DNA from: Fasciola hepatica
Taxonomy: Eukaryota; Platyhelminthes; Trematoda; Plagiorchiida; Fasciolidae
Assembly (NCBI GenBank): GCA_948099385.1
Contig: CANUEZ040000151.1
Span: 3,232,001-3,296,000, forward strand
Reading direction: 5' to 3'
DNA: 64,000 bases
Shown here: one piece after another, positions 1 to 10,559 of the stretch
Position numbering within the stretch: position 1 is the stretch's first letter
How the letters are laid out: every line of letters begins with the position of its first letter
Program-made: the position numbers and the translations under genes
The notes under the pieces: model-generated
The model's input: only the letters and a program-made list of their open reading frames with translations
What the model was told of the DNA's origin: nothing
Database searches by the model: none

Positions 1-119
1 TGGAACTATGGCACTAAATCAACTTTAAGTGCGTTATGCTGCGATTGCCAGGGCAAGTAGCGTACAGAAGCGATATTGGAGTAGAGGGTAGATAAGCGAC
101 TTGTTGACCGTTTGCATAG

Positions 120-880
120 GCCGATCACACGGCAACGGCAGGGCGACAGCTACGGGACCAACGAGTCCGGTAGGCGAAACCGGAGCGGGACATTGGATTT
201 AGAATGAAATGAAACAGTTGGCAGAAAAGGCAGTAGAAGTTAATTTTGAATGTCAGGAGCTTGCATAGTACAGGGGCGAGCAAAGTCGGCTTAAGGAATG
301 GAGGCAAAATGCCCAGGAATTCGGGTACGATCGACAACGTCTCAAGAGAGAGTGTGCTGACAAAAACTATTGGAAAAAATGCACAGATGAAAAATTGGAA
401 ACCTTGATGGCATGATGCCAACGGAGGCAACCACAAGAACTGTGTACAACAGATCGGAATGAGAGCGGGTGCGATTTCAAGTGCGGTGATGGTAGAAACA
501 GCGAGAAGAGAGCAGGTAAGAACCGGGCCTATTATCCATGTTAATGCAGGTATGTTACAAGGTAACAGCAAGAAGATGGGATGATGTTAGTGAACCGAAG
601 TGAAGCGCGATTACAGAGGCGGATAGAGTGCAGAAAGGAAAATGGAGCGAGGAGTAGATAACTGTCCGGGTGACCAGTTTAAATGGTGGGGAATACGATA
701 ATGGTGTAGAAAACTATGGAACCAGTGGTTCCGACAGGATAACGGGATAGGAACATAGGATTTGGAGTAAAATGGGAACAGTTGGCGGACATGGCAGTTG
801 AAATCGGAGGTTCTATACCGGTTAACTCAGTTGTATGGTGAACGAGCAGGAACTCCGGAGGGATTGGGGGACAAACGAAT
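120..880 (-). repeat. Internal tandem duplication (~565 bp period) in C0
   Basis: The block 183-250 (GGATTTAGAATGAAATG, AACAGTTGGCAG) is repeated at about 750-815 (GGATTTGGAGTAAAATG, AACAGTTGGCGG). The stretch before it (GGGACCAACGAGTCCGGTAG at about 154) matches that at about 719 (GGAACCAGTGGTTCCGACAG). Spacing is about 565 bp. Copies C1 and C2 do not show it clearly. Confidence 0.5.
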
Positions 881-1187
881 GTTGTTGATGGTAAGGCCAA
901 AGGATTACAGGTGATGGGATGCGAACTATTTGCGTAGGTTGTGTGATCGAGAGAAAAAATGTGAAAATAGAAGATAAATCAACATGGAGTGAGGAAAGGT
1001 ACAGCGATTACAAAGATATATATTTGGCCGAGAAGATGGTGTCATAGACAAATGCCAGGTTTTCATTTTTGGTGAACATTGCTAAATCTGTGTCCTATCA
1101 TAGTGACGTGCAACTGAAACCGCACGACACGCCGCTGAGAGGGTTGGGGTGTAGTAAAAGGGAGTACGGAAGCCAGTCACTTACAGA

Positions 1188-1204
1188 TATATATATATAT
1201 ATAT
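1188..1204. repeat. (AT)n microsatellite
   Basis: Short AT dinucleotide run inside C0. It is not at the conserved position of the TA tracts in C1-C4, judging from the flanking sequence. Confidence 0.8.
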
Positions 1205-2270
1205 CATATAAAGAGAGATGATTTACAGAAGTCACACGAGTGGCACATCTTGTGGCAGAGAGGAAGTGTCAGGGTGGCTAAAGAGAGGCCGACGGAGGAC
1301 AGGTGAGCATTCTACTGGTGGATACTGATTTATCAGCATGAAGGTGGTGATTAGGGAATGAACCTAACCTGAATGCTTTGAAAGTGATTGCATGGACAAA
1401 TAACCCGAAATGGCGATTTTACTGCAAGTGGACAGTAAGTGTACAACTTGTTGACCATTGTGACAGGCATCTCGAGGTATGACACCGTCAAAGCTGCATG
1501 AAAGTTATAGTTGAGACTTACAAATGTGAATGGGTCAATAGGAGCAGCGAGATCAGGATACAGAGATCGATTAGCACCGATAACAAGCATTTGGACTGAT
1601 GGAGATGGAAGATGATTGCTAATGACAGGGTTGACTTCTAGAGAACGACGAAACATTTTTCAGCGAAGTTCAACTTCTGTCGAATTTTGGTGATGAAATA
1701 AACAGTGACAGTAGAAATGCCAGCAAATGGACGATAGCTGCAAGTTCTGACATGGTAACTGAGCAAGTTTACGGAGGAGACCGGAGAGTAAACATAAGTG
1801 GAATGCAGAGAATGTAGGCGGAGAGGTGCTTGCTAAAATCCATGGTTATTATATAGGCGATTACCGGTTGTCAAGGCGGGGAGAGGGTCGGTGAGTGGGA
1901 GTGAACGCTGCACGCTATTTAGCACACAACTAGGGTGATGAAGTTTCCGGGCTTGAACAGGTAAGTTGCAATCCCAATAATGAGAGCGGGCTCGATGGAA
2001 GAGCAGTCGTTGGAGACGACAGAGCAGATGGCACGGTCGCGGCAGCAGTACCAGCTTGATGATGAGGTTCCGTAATCCACAAGTGGTGCTAGTGGGCGGG
2101 ACTGATCTTGCTATGGAAACGACCCGAAAATCGTTTTTGGTGAGAGGAATTGCGATCCATCAACCTAGTTGCGTTCACACATCGTTGCAGACGTCCCGCA
2201 AGCCCGATGTGCACCGGCCGAAGAAGTGGATCTTACCGGGTCCCGCACTGTTGGGATTAGGATGAGTTGT

Positions 2271-2690
2271 GGCAGCGCCCACAGTATGGTAGTCAGAGAT
2301 TAGGTAGCTGGGTTACGAGAGTTCAAGGGATAAAAGCCAGTCAGACAGCATTCGAGTGAGTTGTGAACATCACACAGTATCGACGGTCCAATTTTTCTAT
2401 CCCACGAGAAAATGTGCCAAGTTGGTACTCGTGGGATAGGAGGGCCAAAAAATGTACTTGGTCCGTGAATTCTGAAATAAAAGTAGAAAAAAGCTGCAGC
2501 CTGTCACTTGAGCTAGCTGTGGGATTTGGTAAATATGTATCAACAATGCACAATAAAACCTGGGTAGAGGATAGGATGAGCAAGAGGAAAACTGGCCATT
2601 CCAACGATAGACGCTACGTTTTTGGATCTGGTGTCAGATTAACCCGAGCCTTAGCGAGAAATAGTAATGACCCTAAAATATCATAAATGA
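2271..2690. other. Unassigned spacer
   Basis: No family is recognised. An open frame at 2363-2686 (+) has no identifiable motif and is probably chance. A short inverted repeat (TATCCCACGAG at about 2399, CTCGTGGGATA at about 2428) frames a possible hairpin of about 40 bases. The stretch may be the decayed 3' UTR of the LINE on its right. Confidence 0.4.
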
Positions 2691-2937
2691 GCAAACCTGA
2701 GTGTGAACTGATACGCACAAATTAATTGGGGATACCATGGAGCCGAGCCTAAGGGCAAGGGACAGTTGAGGGTGGGACGGTAAGGGCAATAATTGGAGCC
2801 GGATGACGACTAGTCGCAGCTGATGGGTTATTGAGAAAGCTCGTATAGGGGGGGGGGAATTGTGAGGTTCAGGACTTGCCAAGGTGTGATGGGTTTCTCA
2901 GAAAAGAATTGTGTGCAGAACGAGGTTTAAAAATGGA

Positions 2938-3511
2938 CTAGTGGTCAGGTCCTAATTTAAAAGCACGAGTCTGAGACATGGTGGTGTCGGCCAACATTGG
3001 GGCATTATCGACCGTGGGGTAATATGCCATTGATGTTTTGAATTGAGTGGGGAAGGCACATCGACGAATTTCAGTGGGGAGTTTACTCCTAAGTCTGGAA
3101 TATTTTAGTAGAAGGACATTAAATCTCATGGATAGCCTAGCTTTTGGAATAAAAAGAAGCAGGCCTCTGTGACAGAGGGAATAGGGAGTAGGTGGTTGGA
3201 TACCTGGAGGGTCATTCGAAGTAAACGCCAGGCGATGAGTAGGCTTAGGGTGGAAGCAAAGTTCGTCTCATACGGCGTTGCCGAAGAGGTCCACCGTGGA
3301 AGACGACACAGCGCTCTCTCTAACTAAGTGTGGTAGAAAAGCCAAGCAGCTGCTTCGTGAATGAGCGTTGTACTTTCTCTGAACTTATTTTGTCGGTTTG
3401 GAGAGTGTTGGTGAAGATTATACGGCAGTACTGCAGGCAGGGTCGGACATGGGACAGAGACGTTAGGAGCTTTACATCGCACGTGAAGGGGGATTTAATT
3501 CGAAATACCAA
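2938..3511 (-). pseudogene. LINE D RT C-terminal domain, frameshifted
   Basis: 3511-3320 contains EKVQRSFTKQLLGF, the LINE C-terminal hallmark (usually ERVQRKFTKRLxG) that follows the thumb. After a frameshift and stops, 3129-2938 contains LLKYSRLRSKLPTEIR followed by FKTSM, matching the usual end of these proteins (W-N-x-LP-x-xI, then FK-x-x-L-D). At least two frame breaks separate these parts, so no product is made. It belongs with the FADD segment at 3728-4033. Confidence 0.75.
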
Positions 3512-3727
3512 GGATTTGTTCGCGTTGGCAGCTAGAAGGTGTAAACATTCCGAGAAGCTTAGGGTGCACGAGCAATGCTACCCAAGATCTCGTACCGATG
3601 GATAGTGGGTAATAAATGAGTTATGCAAAAGAAAAGAGTTCGGAGGGAAATGACAGCGCTGGGTAATAAAGCTGCATTTCTGATCGGAGTTCAACTTTCC
3701 AGGAGTGACACTATTGTTCAAGGCGTT

Positions 3728-4033
3728 CTAGATTGTAACGTGTATTGGTAATTGCGTCATTAAGGTTCGTGGGTGAGAATTCGCATAAAATTTTATGTCA
3801 TCCGCAAATAGGAACGGGGTACAGTGATGAGTTGTAGAGAGGAAGTCATTAATGTATATTAACAGAAGTGGCCATAGCATGCTTCCTTGAATGACACCAC
3901 TGATAACCAGGGCGAGTGGTGGATTGAGACAATTTGGCTGCGGCAAGAAGATATAGGAAGGGAACCGGTTGAGAATAGGAGATTTAAATTCAAAGGCCTT
4001 TGGTTGGTCGGGAGCCGTGAGTAAGAAGCGCAT
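3728..4033 (-). pseudogene. LINE D reverse transcriptase, palm region
   Basis: The frame shows motif B as SGVIQGSMLWPLLL, close to the usual SGVPQGSVLGPLLF. The end of the palm follows as LLIYINDF, then an intact catalytic motif C, LFADDIKFYA. These motifs identify a non-LTR RT. Motif A and the upstream fingers are missing because the element is truncated at its 5' side. Unlike copy A1, the two catalytic aspartates of FADD are kept here. The frame ends at 3728, and the next part of the protein is found in other frames further down (3511-2938). An inactive copy. Confidence 0.8.
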
Positions 4034-4189
4034 TCAGATCCCTAGTTGTAACTACCGGTCGTGGAAAATCCCCTAAAACCGTTGCAGTCCCACGATTTTA
4101 CTAATATCACCCACTTTCCCACAATAGCGACGTGTCTTTACGCACTGTTTGTTTCATGGATCAATTGTTGTTTGTTCGCGCCCAGAGCG

Positions 4190-4425
4190 CTACTTTGTCA
4201 TATCCTTGTTCTGGACCTGCGTGACGCACGTGCTCCTTGCTCGCACGTCGCAACTCGGTTTCTCGTTTGTTGAGCCCTTGTGATCTCATAGTTGAGGTTT
4301 GTACCTGTTTGGTGTCATTGTCCATTCAATAATTAAGTATCGTAGAATATCACGGATAATCGCCTTTTGATTTCGGGATCCGCTGTGAACTTGGCTACTC
4401 ATTGCTCAAACATGAGTTATACTAG
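4190..4425 (+). mobile_element. Solo LTR-like fragment related to the BEL element
   Basis: The stretch with CACGTGCTC, then GATCTCATAG, then AGTATCGTAGAAT aligns with 48800-48990 just in front of the BEL gag, with the same order and similar spacing. No coding part follows. It may be a solo LTR or the end of an element cut by later insertions. Ends and target duplication cannot be fixed by eye. Confidence 0.5.
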
Positions 4426-5150
4426 TCACTTCGAAGAAGATAACATTTAGCGATTTCCTACCGTCTGCAGCTGCGGTGACTATATTGAAAAAGTCAAATT
4501 GACAGGTGTTACTAGACAGAGTTTTAGAGAGCAAAGTTGGCCATTATGCACCAAGTTATTGGATAGTAAATACTCAGGAATGTGCCTTTTAACTCAGCGC
4601 TCGAATAGTCTAGAAGCCATTGGTGCTTGGTTAATCGGTCAACAGTTCAAGGGATCAAAACCAAGACCCTTTTCGTGGCAGGGAATAGTGGTGAATGATT
4701 TCCACCGTGACGGGACAATTCCAAACTTCCAAAATAAGTTTTAGGTATTCAAACCTTGTCCCACTTAGCATCCAGCATCTACTTAAAACGCCCTATACCT
4801 TGTGTTGTAACTATTTCTTCAGTTAGTCCTAGGCGCAGCCGAAAGAGCCTATCTCCTGATTTCTGAGCAGCTAGGTTAAACCGCTCAGCACGGTTAAGGA
4901 CCACAGTCATTTCGACATCCAACGCCATTTTTGGCTGCGTCTCCTCAACTGCGAATGACCCATTTTCATCTATGGCCGTTACTCCTACTGTATCTCTGGC
5001 TAGTAGATGACTCTTTTATCCGTTTAGTGGCATATCACGTTTGTCCCCCAGCTAATTGCCTGCGTCAGCTCACTTGTCCATTTATCACGATCAACTGACC
5101 TTTCTGACAACCAGCCGGTGCCGCAAATCTCAAGGAGAATATTACAGGGT
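4426..5150. other. Unassigned, with two open minus-strand stretches
   Basis: On the minus strand a frame is open from about 5205 to 5027 (contains GYSIEPCNILLEICGTGWL), and a second from 5013 to 4782 (77 codons, contains AERFNLAAQKSGDRLFRLRL). They lie in different frames and lack start codons. They could be two halves of one broken reading frame. No family is recognised. A plus frame at 4499-4744 is also open, without motif. Confidence 0.35.
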
Positions 5151-5179
5151 TCAATTGAGTATCCATTGATAAGCCACTT

Positions 5180-5842
5180 CATCTGGGGCTCAGCAGGGAG
5201 AAGGCTAAGCCAGAAATTCCACTAAAAGCCGATCCTAAGCTCAGAGTGCTGCCAGCCTTCCAGGGAACTCGCCTTGAGGATGGAGCTGCTTGCTCACCAT
5301 CCGTCGCTTCCCTACTCACAACATCTCCCGTAGCGGAGAGTACTCCCAGTAGTAGGCCTAGTGCCACTAAACATCTGACGCCCACGAAAAGTATCCCAGA
5401 CCCAAACATAGCCAGTAAGACTATATCAACTGAAGAGACTCACCCAGCCTTGAGCCTAGACATGAATGTGCATCCTGTTTCTGCTGAAAGCTGCAGTGAG
5501 GAGGTTAAGGCACCAGGAAATATATCTGGTGCTGTCACGCAAAACAAGCTCACCAACGAGAAAACTCAGAACAGGGCATCACGCAGTGCGCAGAGGGGCA
5601 AACCACAAAAAGCAGCCCAACATTTTAGGAGACTGAAGGATGTAAACCGTCCGCCTGGTATGATACCCCCCAGGTTACTAGACATGAAAACCTACCGGTC
5701 CCCCCAACAGTCTGCTTACCCTCTGGACCCCCAATATCTTCAGCCCCCGACTCTCCCACGACCTAATTTCCACCCCAAAATACCCTATTTCCCACTCCTC
5801 AAACCCAAAATCAGTTGTCTCTGGCGATTTTGCAACAACTGA
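5180..5842 (+). pseudogene. LINE A1 ORF1-like region
   Basis: Open frame of about 220 codons, rich in Ser, Pro, Thr and Lys, with basic stretches (for example RSAQRGKPQKAAQHFRRLKD). In LINEs the first protein binds the element RNA and is often of this composition. No zinc knuckle or RRM is seen, so the role rests on position before the endonuclease. The start is unclear; an in-frame stop lies at 5156. The frame ends at 5842, and the endonuclease continues in another frame only a few bases later. Confidence 0.55.
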
Positions 5843-5846
5843 GCAT

Positions 5847-6720
5847 GTGCTCAAGTGTTTTTACAGCAATTGCCTGAGTGTGTTGAATAAGATCCCGGAG
5901 CTTCGTCATCTCGCAGTGGATGAGGTGTCTCAGATCGTAGCCCTCACAGAAACCTGGCTCACCCCTGACATATCTGATGCCGAAATATCCATTCCGGGAT
6001 ACTTCACAGTAAGGCAGGACTCCAGTAGAGGTCGTGCTGGTGGGGTCATCATATACTACGATAATTCGATCCTTCCTCCCACCTTACTGACAACCCCTAC
6101 GTTTTCAAGTATTGATTGTTTGTGGACTGTGTTTACCCTCCCTAGGACAGACACCCTACTGCTTGGTGTATTCTATCTTCCTCCCGCATGCAATTCAACT
6201 GATAGCCTAGGTCTCATGGACTTATTAGGCTCCCTGAAAAGCTACACAGATTTCACCCATCTGTTAGTCACTGGTGACCTCAACTCACCCAGTACTGACT
6301 GGCAAAGAGCTGATGCCTCTGATTTCACCCTTGGTAAACCGCCATAGATCTCGTACTGAAGAACTCGTGGGTGCAGAACGTAAGAGATCCGACCAGATAT
6401 CGCACAGGACACGCCTCGTCCTTACTAGACCTGGCCATCACCAATGATCGGTTCCAAATAGATGTGATGCTTTACTTGCCGCCCCTCGGCAAAAGTGATC
6501 ACATTCTCAATGGACTCGATTACAAAGTGAAATGGCCTCCTCTTCCCTTAGAAACCAAAATTTTGAGATCCTTCAAAAAGACCAATTTTGACCAAGTCTG
6601 CGCATTTATTCGCTTCCAGCTAAATTCAACTAACCCAGGTAACTCTGCGGATGAAATGGCAGAGAAGCTTAGAGAGTTAATCTCCTTAGCTGATAGGCTA
6701 TTATCCCCGGAATTCGTCGT
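5847..6720 (+). pseudogene. LINE A1 AP-like endonuclease
   Basis: The first part (5847-6347) has YSNCLSVLNKIPEL, then LTETWL, IPGY, then RGRAGGV, and later VTGDLNSPSTDW (normally GDFN). These are the ordered signatures of the apurinic-type endonuclease that nicks target DNA. After a frameshift near 6347, the second part (6371-6720) has VRDPTR, LLDLAITND and GKSDHI, the C-terminal SDH catalytic motif. GDFN has become GDLN. Together they cover about 290 codons, a normal size for this domain. Two frame breaks prevent translation as one protein. Confidence 0.85.
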
Positions 6721-6724
6721 CCAC

Positions 6725-7491
6725 AGACCGCTAAGCAACCCCTCCGTCGCCCCATTAGGCGCATTCTAGACGAACGCGCACGCCTCCTTGCTAGATATAA
6801 AGCCACAGGCCTTGCCCGTGAAGCAGATTTCAAGATCATTCGGAACATACGTAAAGACAAGATCAGGTCTTATCAGAATGTAGTCCAACGATCTGTACTT
6901 GATCGAGCACGGATCAACAAAGCATTTTTCTTTCAGCACATGCGCCGTCTGAGGGGCACAGCTTCGACGCCGCTAGCTTTCAAAGATAGTGCCGGATCTC
7001 CAATCGCTTCTCCTAGCCGAATAGCACAAGCATTCAGCTCCAACTTCCGTACAATTTTTAGCTCCATACCCATATCATCCTACCCTACCATGCACCCGAT
7101 ATCTCTGGCCGCTACTCTTAACCGAGTCACTATTCCCATTGGTGCAGTCGCTCAAGGTTTCCGACGGCTCAACCAATATTGTTCCTTGGGCCCTGACCTA
7201 ATCCACCCCCGCGCTCTCAAGGAAGCCGCGGACACATTAGCCGCTCCTTATGCCTCGCCTTTTGAGCAATGTGTTGACGATGTAGATTTCCCCAGTAGCT
7301 GGAAAAAAGCAGTCATCGCACCTATCTATAAGAAGGGTAGTAGACATCTTGTTTCTAGTTACAGACCCACAACCCTCAATAGCATCACCAGCAAAATGTT
7401 TGAGGGAATTCTTAAGAGTGAGGTTCTTTCCCATCTGCATAGAAATAGGATCCTATCTCCGTCCCAACATGAGTTTCTTTCTGGCAAATAG
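6725..7491 (+). pseudogene. LINE A1 EN-RT linker and RT fingers
   Basis: In frame from about 6725, before the first long open stretch at 6940: basic linker RARLLARYKATGLAREADF, then KDKIRSYQNVVQ and NKAFFFQHMR. RT start: CSLGPDLIHPRAL (usual GPDGIPxxxL), SWKKAVIAPIYKKG (motif 1), SSYRPTTLNS (YRPxSL) and FLSGK. The frame stops at 7491 by a one-base shift before motif A. The order and spacing match the CR1/jockey type of RT. Confidence 0.85.
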
Positions 7492-7499
7492 CCTGATGA

Positions 7500-8578
7500 A
7501 AGCGTACGATGATGGCCAGCTCTGACAAGCCGTACTCATCGATTTTGCTGTGGCCTTTGACAGTGTCCCCCTTGTCCATCGTCTTTATGAGCTGCAAACA
7601 TACGGGATTACAGGCTCCATAATGGCCATCCTACGCAGCTTCCCTACCGACCGCACCCCTATGGTTAAAGTCGGGAATGTTTTGTCTCAACCCTCCCCAG
7701 TAACACTTGGGGTCTCCCAAGGGTCGGCCTTAGGTCCTCTTATTTTCTTGATCCACTTAAACGATCTTCCGACAGCCCTTCCTGCAAACATCGCCGTGTA
7801 CGCAGACGGTATAACTTTATGGAGTTCAAGCTTTGAAGACCTGCAAGTTGCAGTCTGTAAAACGAAACGCTGGTCTGAGGATTGGAACCCCCCAGTTAAT
7901 GAACACAAATGCGTGAGCATGTCTTTCGGCAGAGAGACTGGTCACACGTTTTCCATTACCGAAACAACCATAGCGCCTAGGGTCGACCGGTACAAGGTGC
8001 TCGGTTTCTGGTTAGATAGTGATTTACCTTCCTCTAATCATCACCAATTAGCCAGCACGTCTGCCTTCCGAGTCCCAAGTATGACTCGAAGGTCTTTCCC
8101 GCGCACATCTAAGGATGAGTCTCCCATAATTTTCGGCTCGTTTATCAGGCCTCTGCTGGAGTACGGTAGTCAGACAGCGTACTATGGTCTTGTCCAAGAC
8201 CGTGAGATCCTAGAAAGAGTTCAGCGAGCCTCCATCAAGGCAGTATGGGGTCTATCCCACCTACCTTATCCAGCCCGCCCCTTACTCCTCAACGTCTATC
8301 TCCTAGACTCAAGACGAGTAAGAGGCGATCTGTTTTTGATGTTCCACCTGTTTGAATCAGGTCATAGCGCTTGCTCCTTCCCCTTCTGTCCGGCCTCTTC
8401 TCTCCGTGGTCACAGCAGAATAGTTTTCAAACCGAGGCCACGCACTTTACTGAGGATTAACGTTTTAAGCTATAGGGTTATTACTCTGTGAAATGCACTT
8501 CCGGAAGATATTGTTCTCTCGCAGAACAAGACTATCTTCAAGAAAGTGCTGGACCTCTACCTGGGTCTCTCCCAATAA
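7500..8578 (+). pseudogene. LINE A1 RT palm, thumb and C-terminal domain
   Basis: Motif A is VLIDFAVAFDSVPL, with a stop codon just upstream. Motif B is GVSQGSALGPLIFLIHLNDL. Motif C reads AVYADGIT, so the second catalytic Asp of YADD is Gly. The C-terminal domain follows: IRPLLEYGSQ, ILERVQRASIKAVWGL, DSRRVRGDLF. At 8489-8491 a TGA stands where the A2 copy has Trp (VITLW), and the rest of the protein (NALPEDIV to LGLSQ) runs on in frame to 8578. So the TGA is a late nonsense change, most simply TGG to TGA, and the true end is 8578. Confidence 0.9.
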
Positions 8579-9207
8579 TTCTTTGTCAAAAAAAGCGAAA
8601 AAGATGTCTTTCATTGCAAACATGTTCATGAATATCACGCCCCCACTACACTTAAGTCAATGTTCACAGTAAGACACCGCATTATGTTATGTGTATTTTG
8701 TTTTCGCTGCCACCCCCGCCCCTTCGCTTCGTTTTACCCTCGTTTCAGCTCGGTGAATCCGAAAGGGGATCAACGATTTCCTCGAGAACCGGGGACATTT
8801 GGGCTCAAAGCCTGAAACCCGTGTAGTACTTCAAGACCTCGAGATTTCAAGTCACGATTTTTCTTTGATCTCTCAATGAACCTTTGTTTTAACGATTTTT
8901 GCACATGGTACGTATTCTTCACATTTTAATAACGCCTTAACCCGAAGCTTTGCCCTTTGAATAACTCTCCACTACTCTACAAAGCCGAAACCGAAACCAC
9001 TTTGCACTTCCTGCGCTAACCGTTCCTACTTTAGTTAATTTAGACACTGTCTAGCTCTATAGTACAGTTACTGAGATGTACAAGCCCAACCTTTGAAGTT
9101 TGTGAATATTTCATATTGCTGTGATAAGCTTCACCCCATGATCATGCCCTGTGCAAGTGTCTTGATCCCATTCAAGAAATACACCAATAATACTACTATT
9201 AATAAAT
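8579..9207 (+). other. LINE A1 3' UTR and tail
   Basis: The stretch 8700-8840 (GGTGAATCCGAAAG, then GAACCCG-type block and ACTTCAAGAC) matches 36470-36600 behind copy A2. The last part (CATGATCATGCCCTGTGCAAG, then TGTCTTGA) recurs at 15340-15380 and 53245-53275. It ends in an A+T tail next to antisense B1. No gene is seen. Confidence 0.75.
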
Positions 9208-10180
9208 GAAACACTGTGGCGATACTCCTTCCATTAGATCGTTTACTTGTGAAGGAAAAATCAGGGGGCCTAACACTGGCCCTCAAAGTACTCCGCTGGT
9301 TACCTATCCTGCTGTTGATCTGCAGGTTCCTACTCTAGCTTGGAACGTCCTGTTTACGGGGAGGACTGATACTCACTTGCATGTTTTCCCTTCCATCCCA
9401 AACGTCTCCAGTTTCCCCATCAACAGGCAATGGTTGACTGATTCGAAGGGCTTGCTGAAGTCCAGGTATCAAAAGTCGATCATCCGGCCCTTGTTGGTCT
9501 GGCCAGTGACTTTGTCTGGAATTACTCTGAGTTCCGAACGACAAAATTTGCCGTCCGAAACCCCTTACCGTGATTTACAGAGCAACTGGTGCCCCAGTGG
9601 CTGTTTACATATATGTTCCCCTACCAATCGCTCAAAAGGCTTGAAGAGAATGCTTTTGACCCCTACCAGGCAGTAACTTTCCTCATCCGGCGGTGACCTT
9701 TGCTTGTGGATAGCCACAACTGTGGCAAGCTTCCAATCAAAGGTTAACACGCCTTGGCTGAGTGCGGCACTCTATAGAAGTCAGACATGTTCACTTATCG
9801 TGGCAGCCAGTGGGTGTATGATAACTGGATATATACCATCGGACCCCACTGACCTGGGCATATTAAGTCCTCCCAATGATTTTTCTGTCTCCCATTAATC
9901 AGCTTTCAAGCTGGGAGGGATACTAGAAACCAATTGCCTTTTAGTCGACGTCTTTGTACGCCCTCGAACTATATGCCAAGGGCATCTAACTTTCTCTGGT
10001 CATAAATGCATATTTCTGTCCCATTGCTCAAGAACAGTGGTCCCACTCCATTCCTAAGCAAAGTGTTCGACTGAATACATTTATAATAACTTTTTCGGTT
10101 TTTGTTTCGGACAGAGTGGAAACAGTAAAGCGAGCTAGTGGAATATGAGCAGTTCCACAACCATTAGTCAAAGGAGAAGC
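9208..10180 (-). pseudogene. LINE B1 linker and reverse transcriptase, truncated
   Basis: 10160-9969: linker with NRKSYYKCIQSN and VGPLFLSNG. 9750-9565: RT start FDWKLATVVAIHKQ, then LVGVKSILFKPFERLVGEHI. Further down, with stops: motif A as YLDFSKPFESVNHCLL (usual F-x-KAFDxV), motif B as VTSGVL, stop, GPVLGPLIF, then VNDL and QCFIY. The catalytic ADD itself is missing because the sequence changes to the LINE A1 tail. An inactive copy. Confidence 0.8.
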
Positions 10181-10559
10181 GGAAGCCGAGTTAAAATCCC
10201 CGGTGATTGCAGCGGGATCATTGACCTGTGCGCCATTTGGTAACCGGAGGTACGAAATAATCGGACTGGATTTTATGTTTCTGTTCTTGACTGTACGTGA
10301 AATCCGGAGTATTTTACCGGGCCAGCGAAGGACAGAAGCTTCCTGCTTTATGCAGAGTTTTTCACTGGTGACTCAAATACTACTAGAGGGCCTACGCAGG
10401 AGGTCGAAGACAGGAATTTCATGAGAATTTCTGCACGATTCTAGGACCTTTTTGTACTTTACTTGAAAAGATTTGAGAGCATCATACGGGCTGCTGGGGT
10501 TTGATAAGTAATGCTCCGACTTAAACCGTAGGGACGTTTAGAAAACAACAGCTTTGCTG

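Larger units (their letters stand above)
1..2270 (-). mobile_element. Retroposon C0, non-coding family C copy
   Basis: Sense strand is minus. The segment 470-560 resembles 30000-30110 of copy C1, 1305-1340 resembles 32820-32860 of C2, and 2080-2125 (GTGCTAGTGGGCGGGACT) resembles 33400-33430 of C2 and 31280-31310 of C1. The 5' end near 2160-2270 carries a GCCCGATGTGCACCGGCC block that recurs at 31405-31425 and, inverted, at about 59695-59720. The sense strand is pyrimidine rich. Reading frames such as 125-571 (-) are hydrophobic and match no known family. The 3' end with hairpin and (ATT)n lies outside the window or is lost. No protein function is claimed. Confidence 0.6.
2691..4045 (-). mobile_element. 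LINE D, 5'-truncated non-LTR retrotransposon
   Basis: The reverse transcriptase C-terminal half is read on the minus strand in pieces. The fragment starts abruptly near 4045, just before motif B of the RT, as expected for 5' truncation during target-primed reverse transcription. The sequence from 2937 down to 2691 would be 3' UTR. No (ATT)n tail is visible. The left flank is spacer and the right flank is the BEL LTR-like piece. Confidence 0.75.
5150..9207 (+). mobile_element. LINE A1, nearly full-length non-LTR retrotransposon
   Basis: Order: ORF1-like region, AP-type endonuclease, linker, reverse transcriptase, a 3' UTR of about 630 bp, and a short A+T tail (AATAATACTACTATTAATAA) ending near 9207. 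The 5' limit is not sharp and is placed near 5150. A second, 5'-truncated copy, A2, lies at 35735-36605. LINE F at 22.1 kb has a similar endonuclease. Several frameshifts, stops and a changed catalytic residue show that it is dead. Its 3' end lies inside antisense LINE B1, so A1 inserted later than B1. Confidence 0.85.

Noticed and set aside
5179..5409. Minus frame across the LINE A1 ORF1
   Set aside because: Shadow of the plus-strand ORF1-like region.
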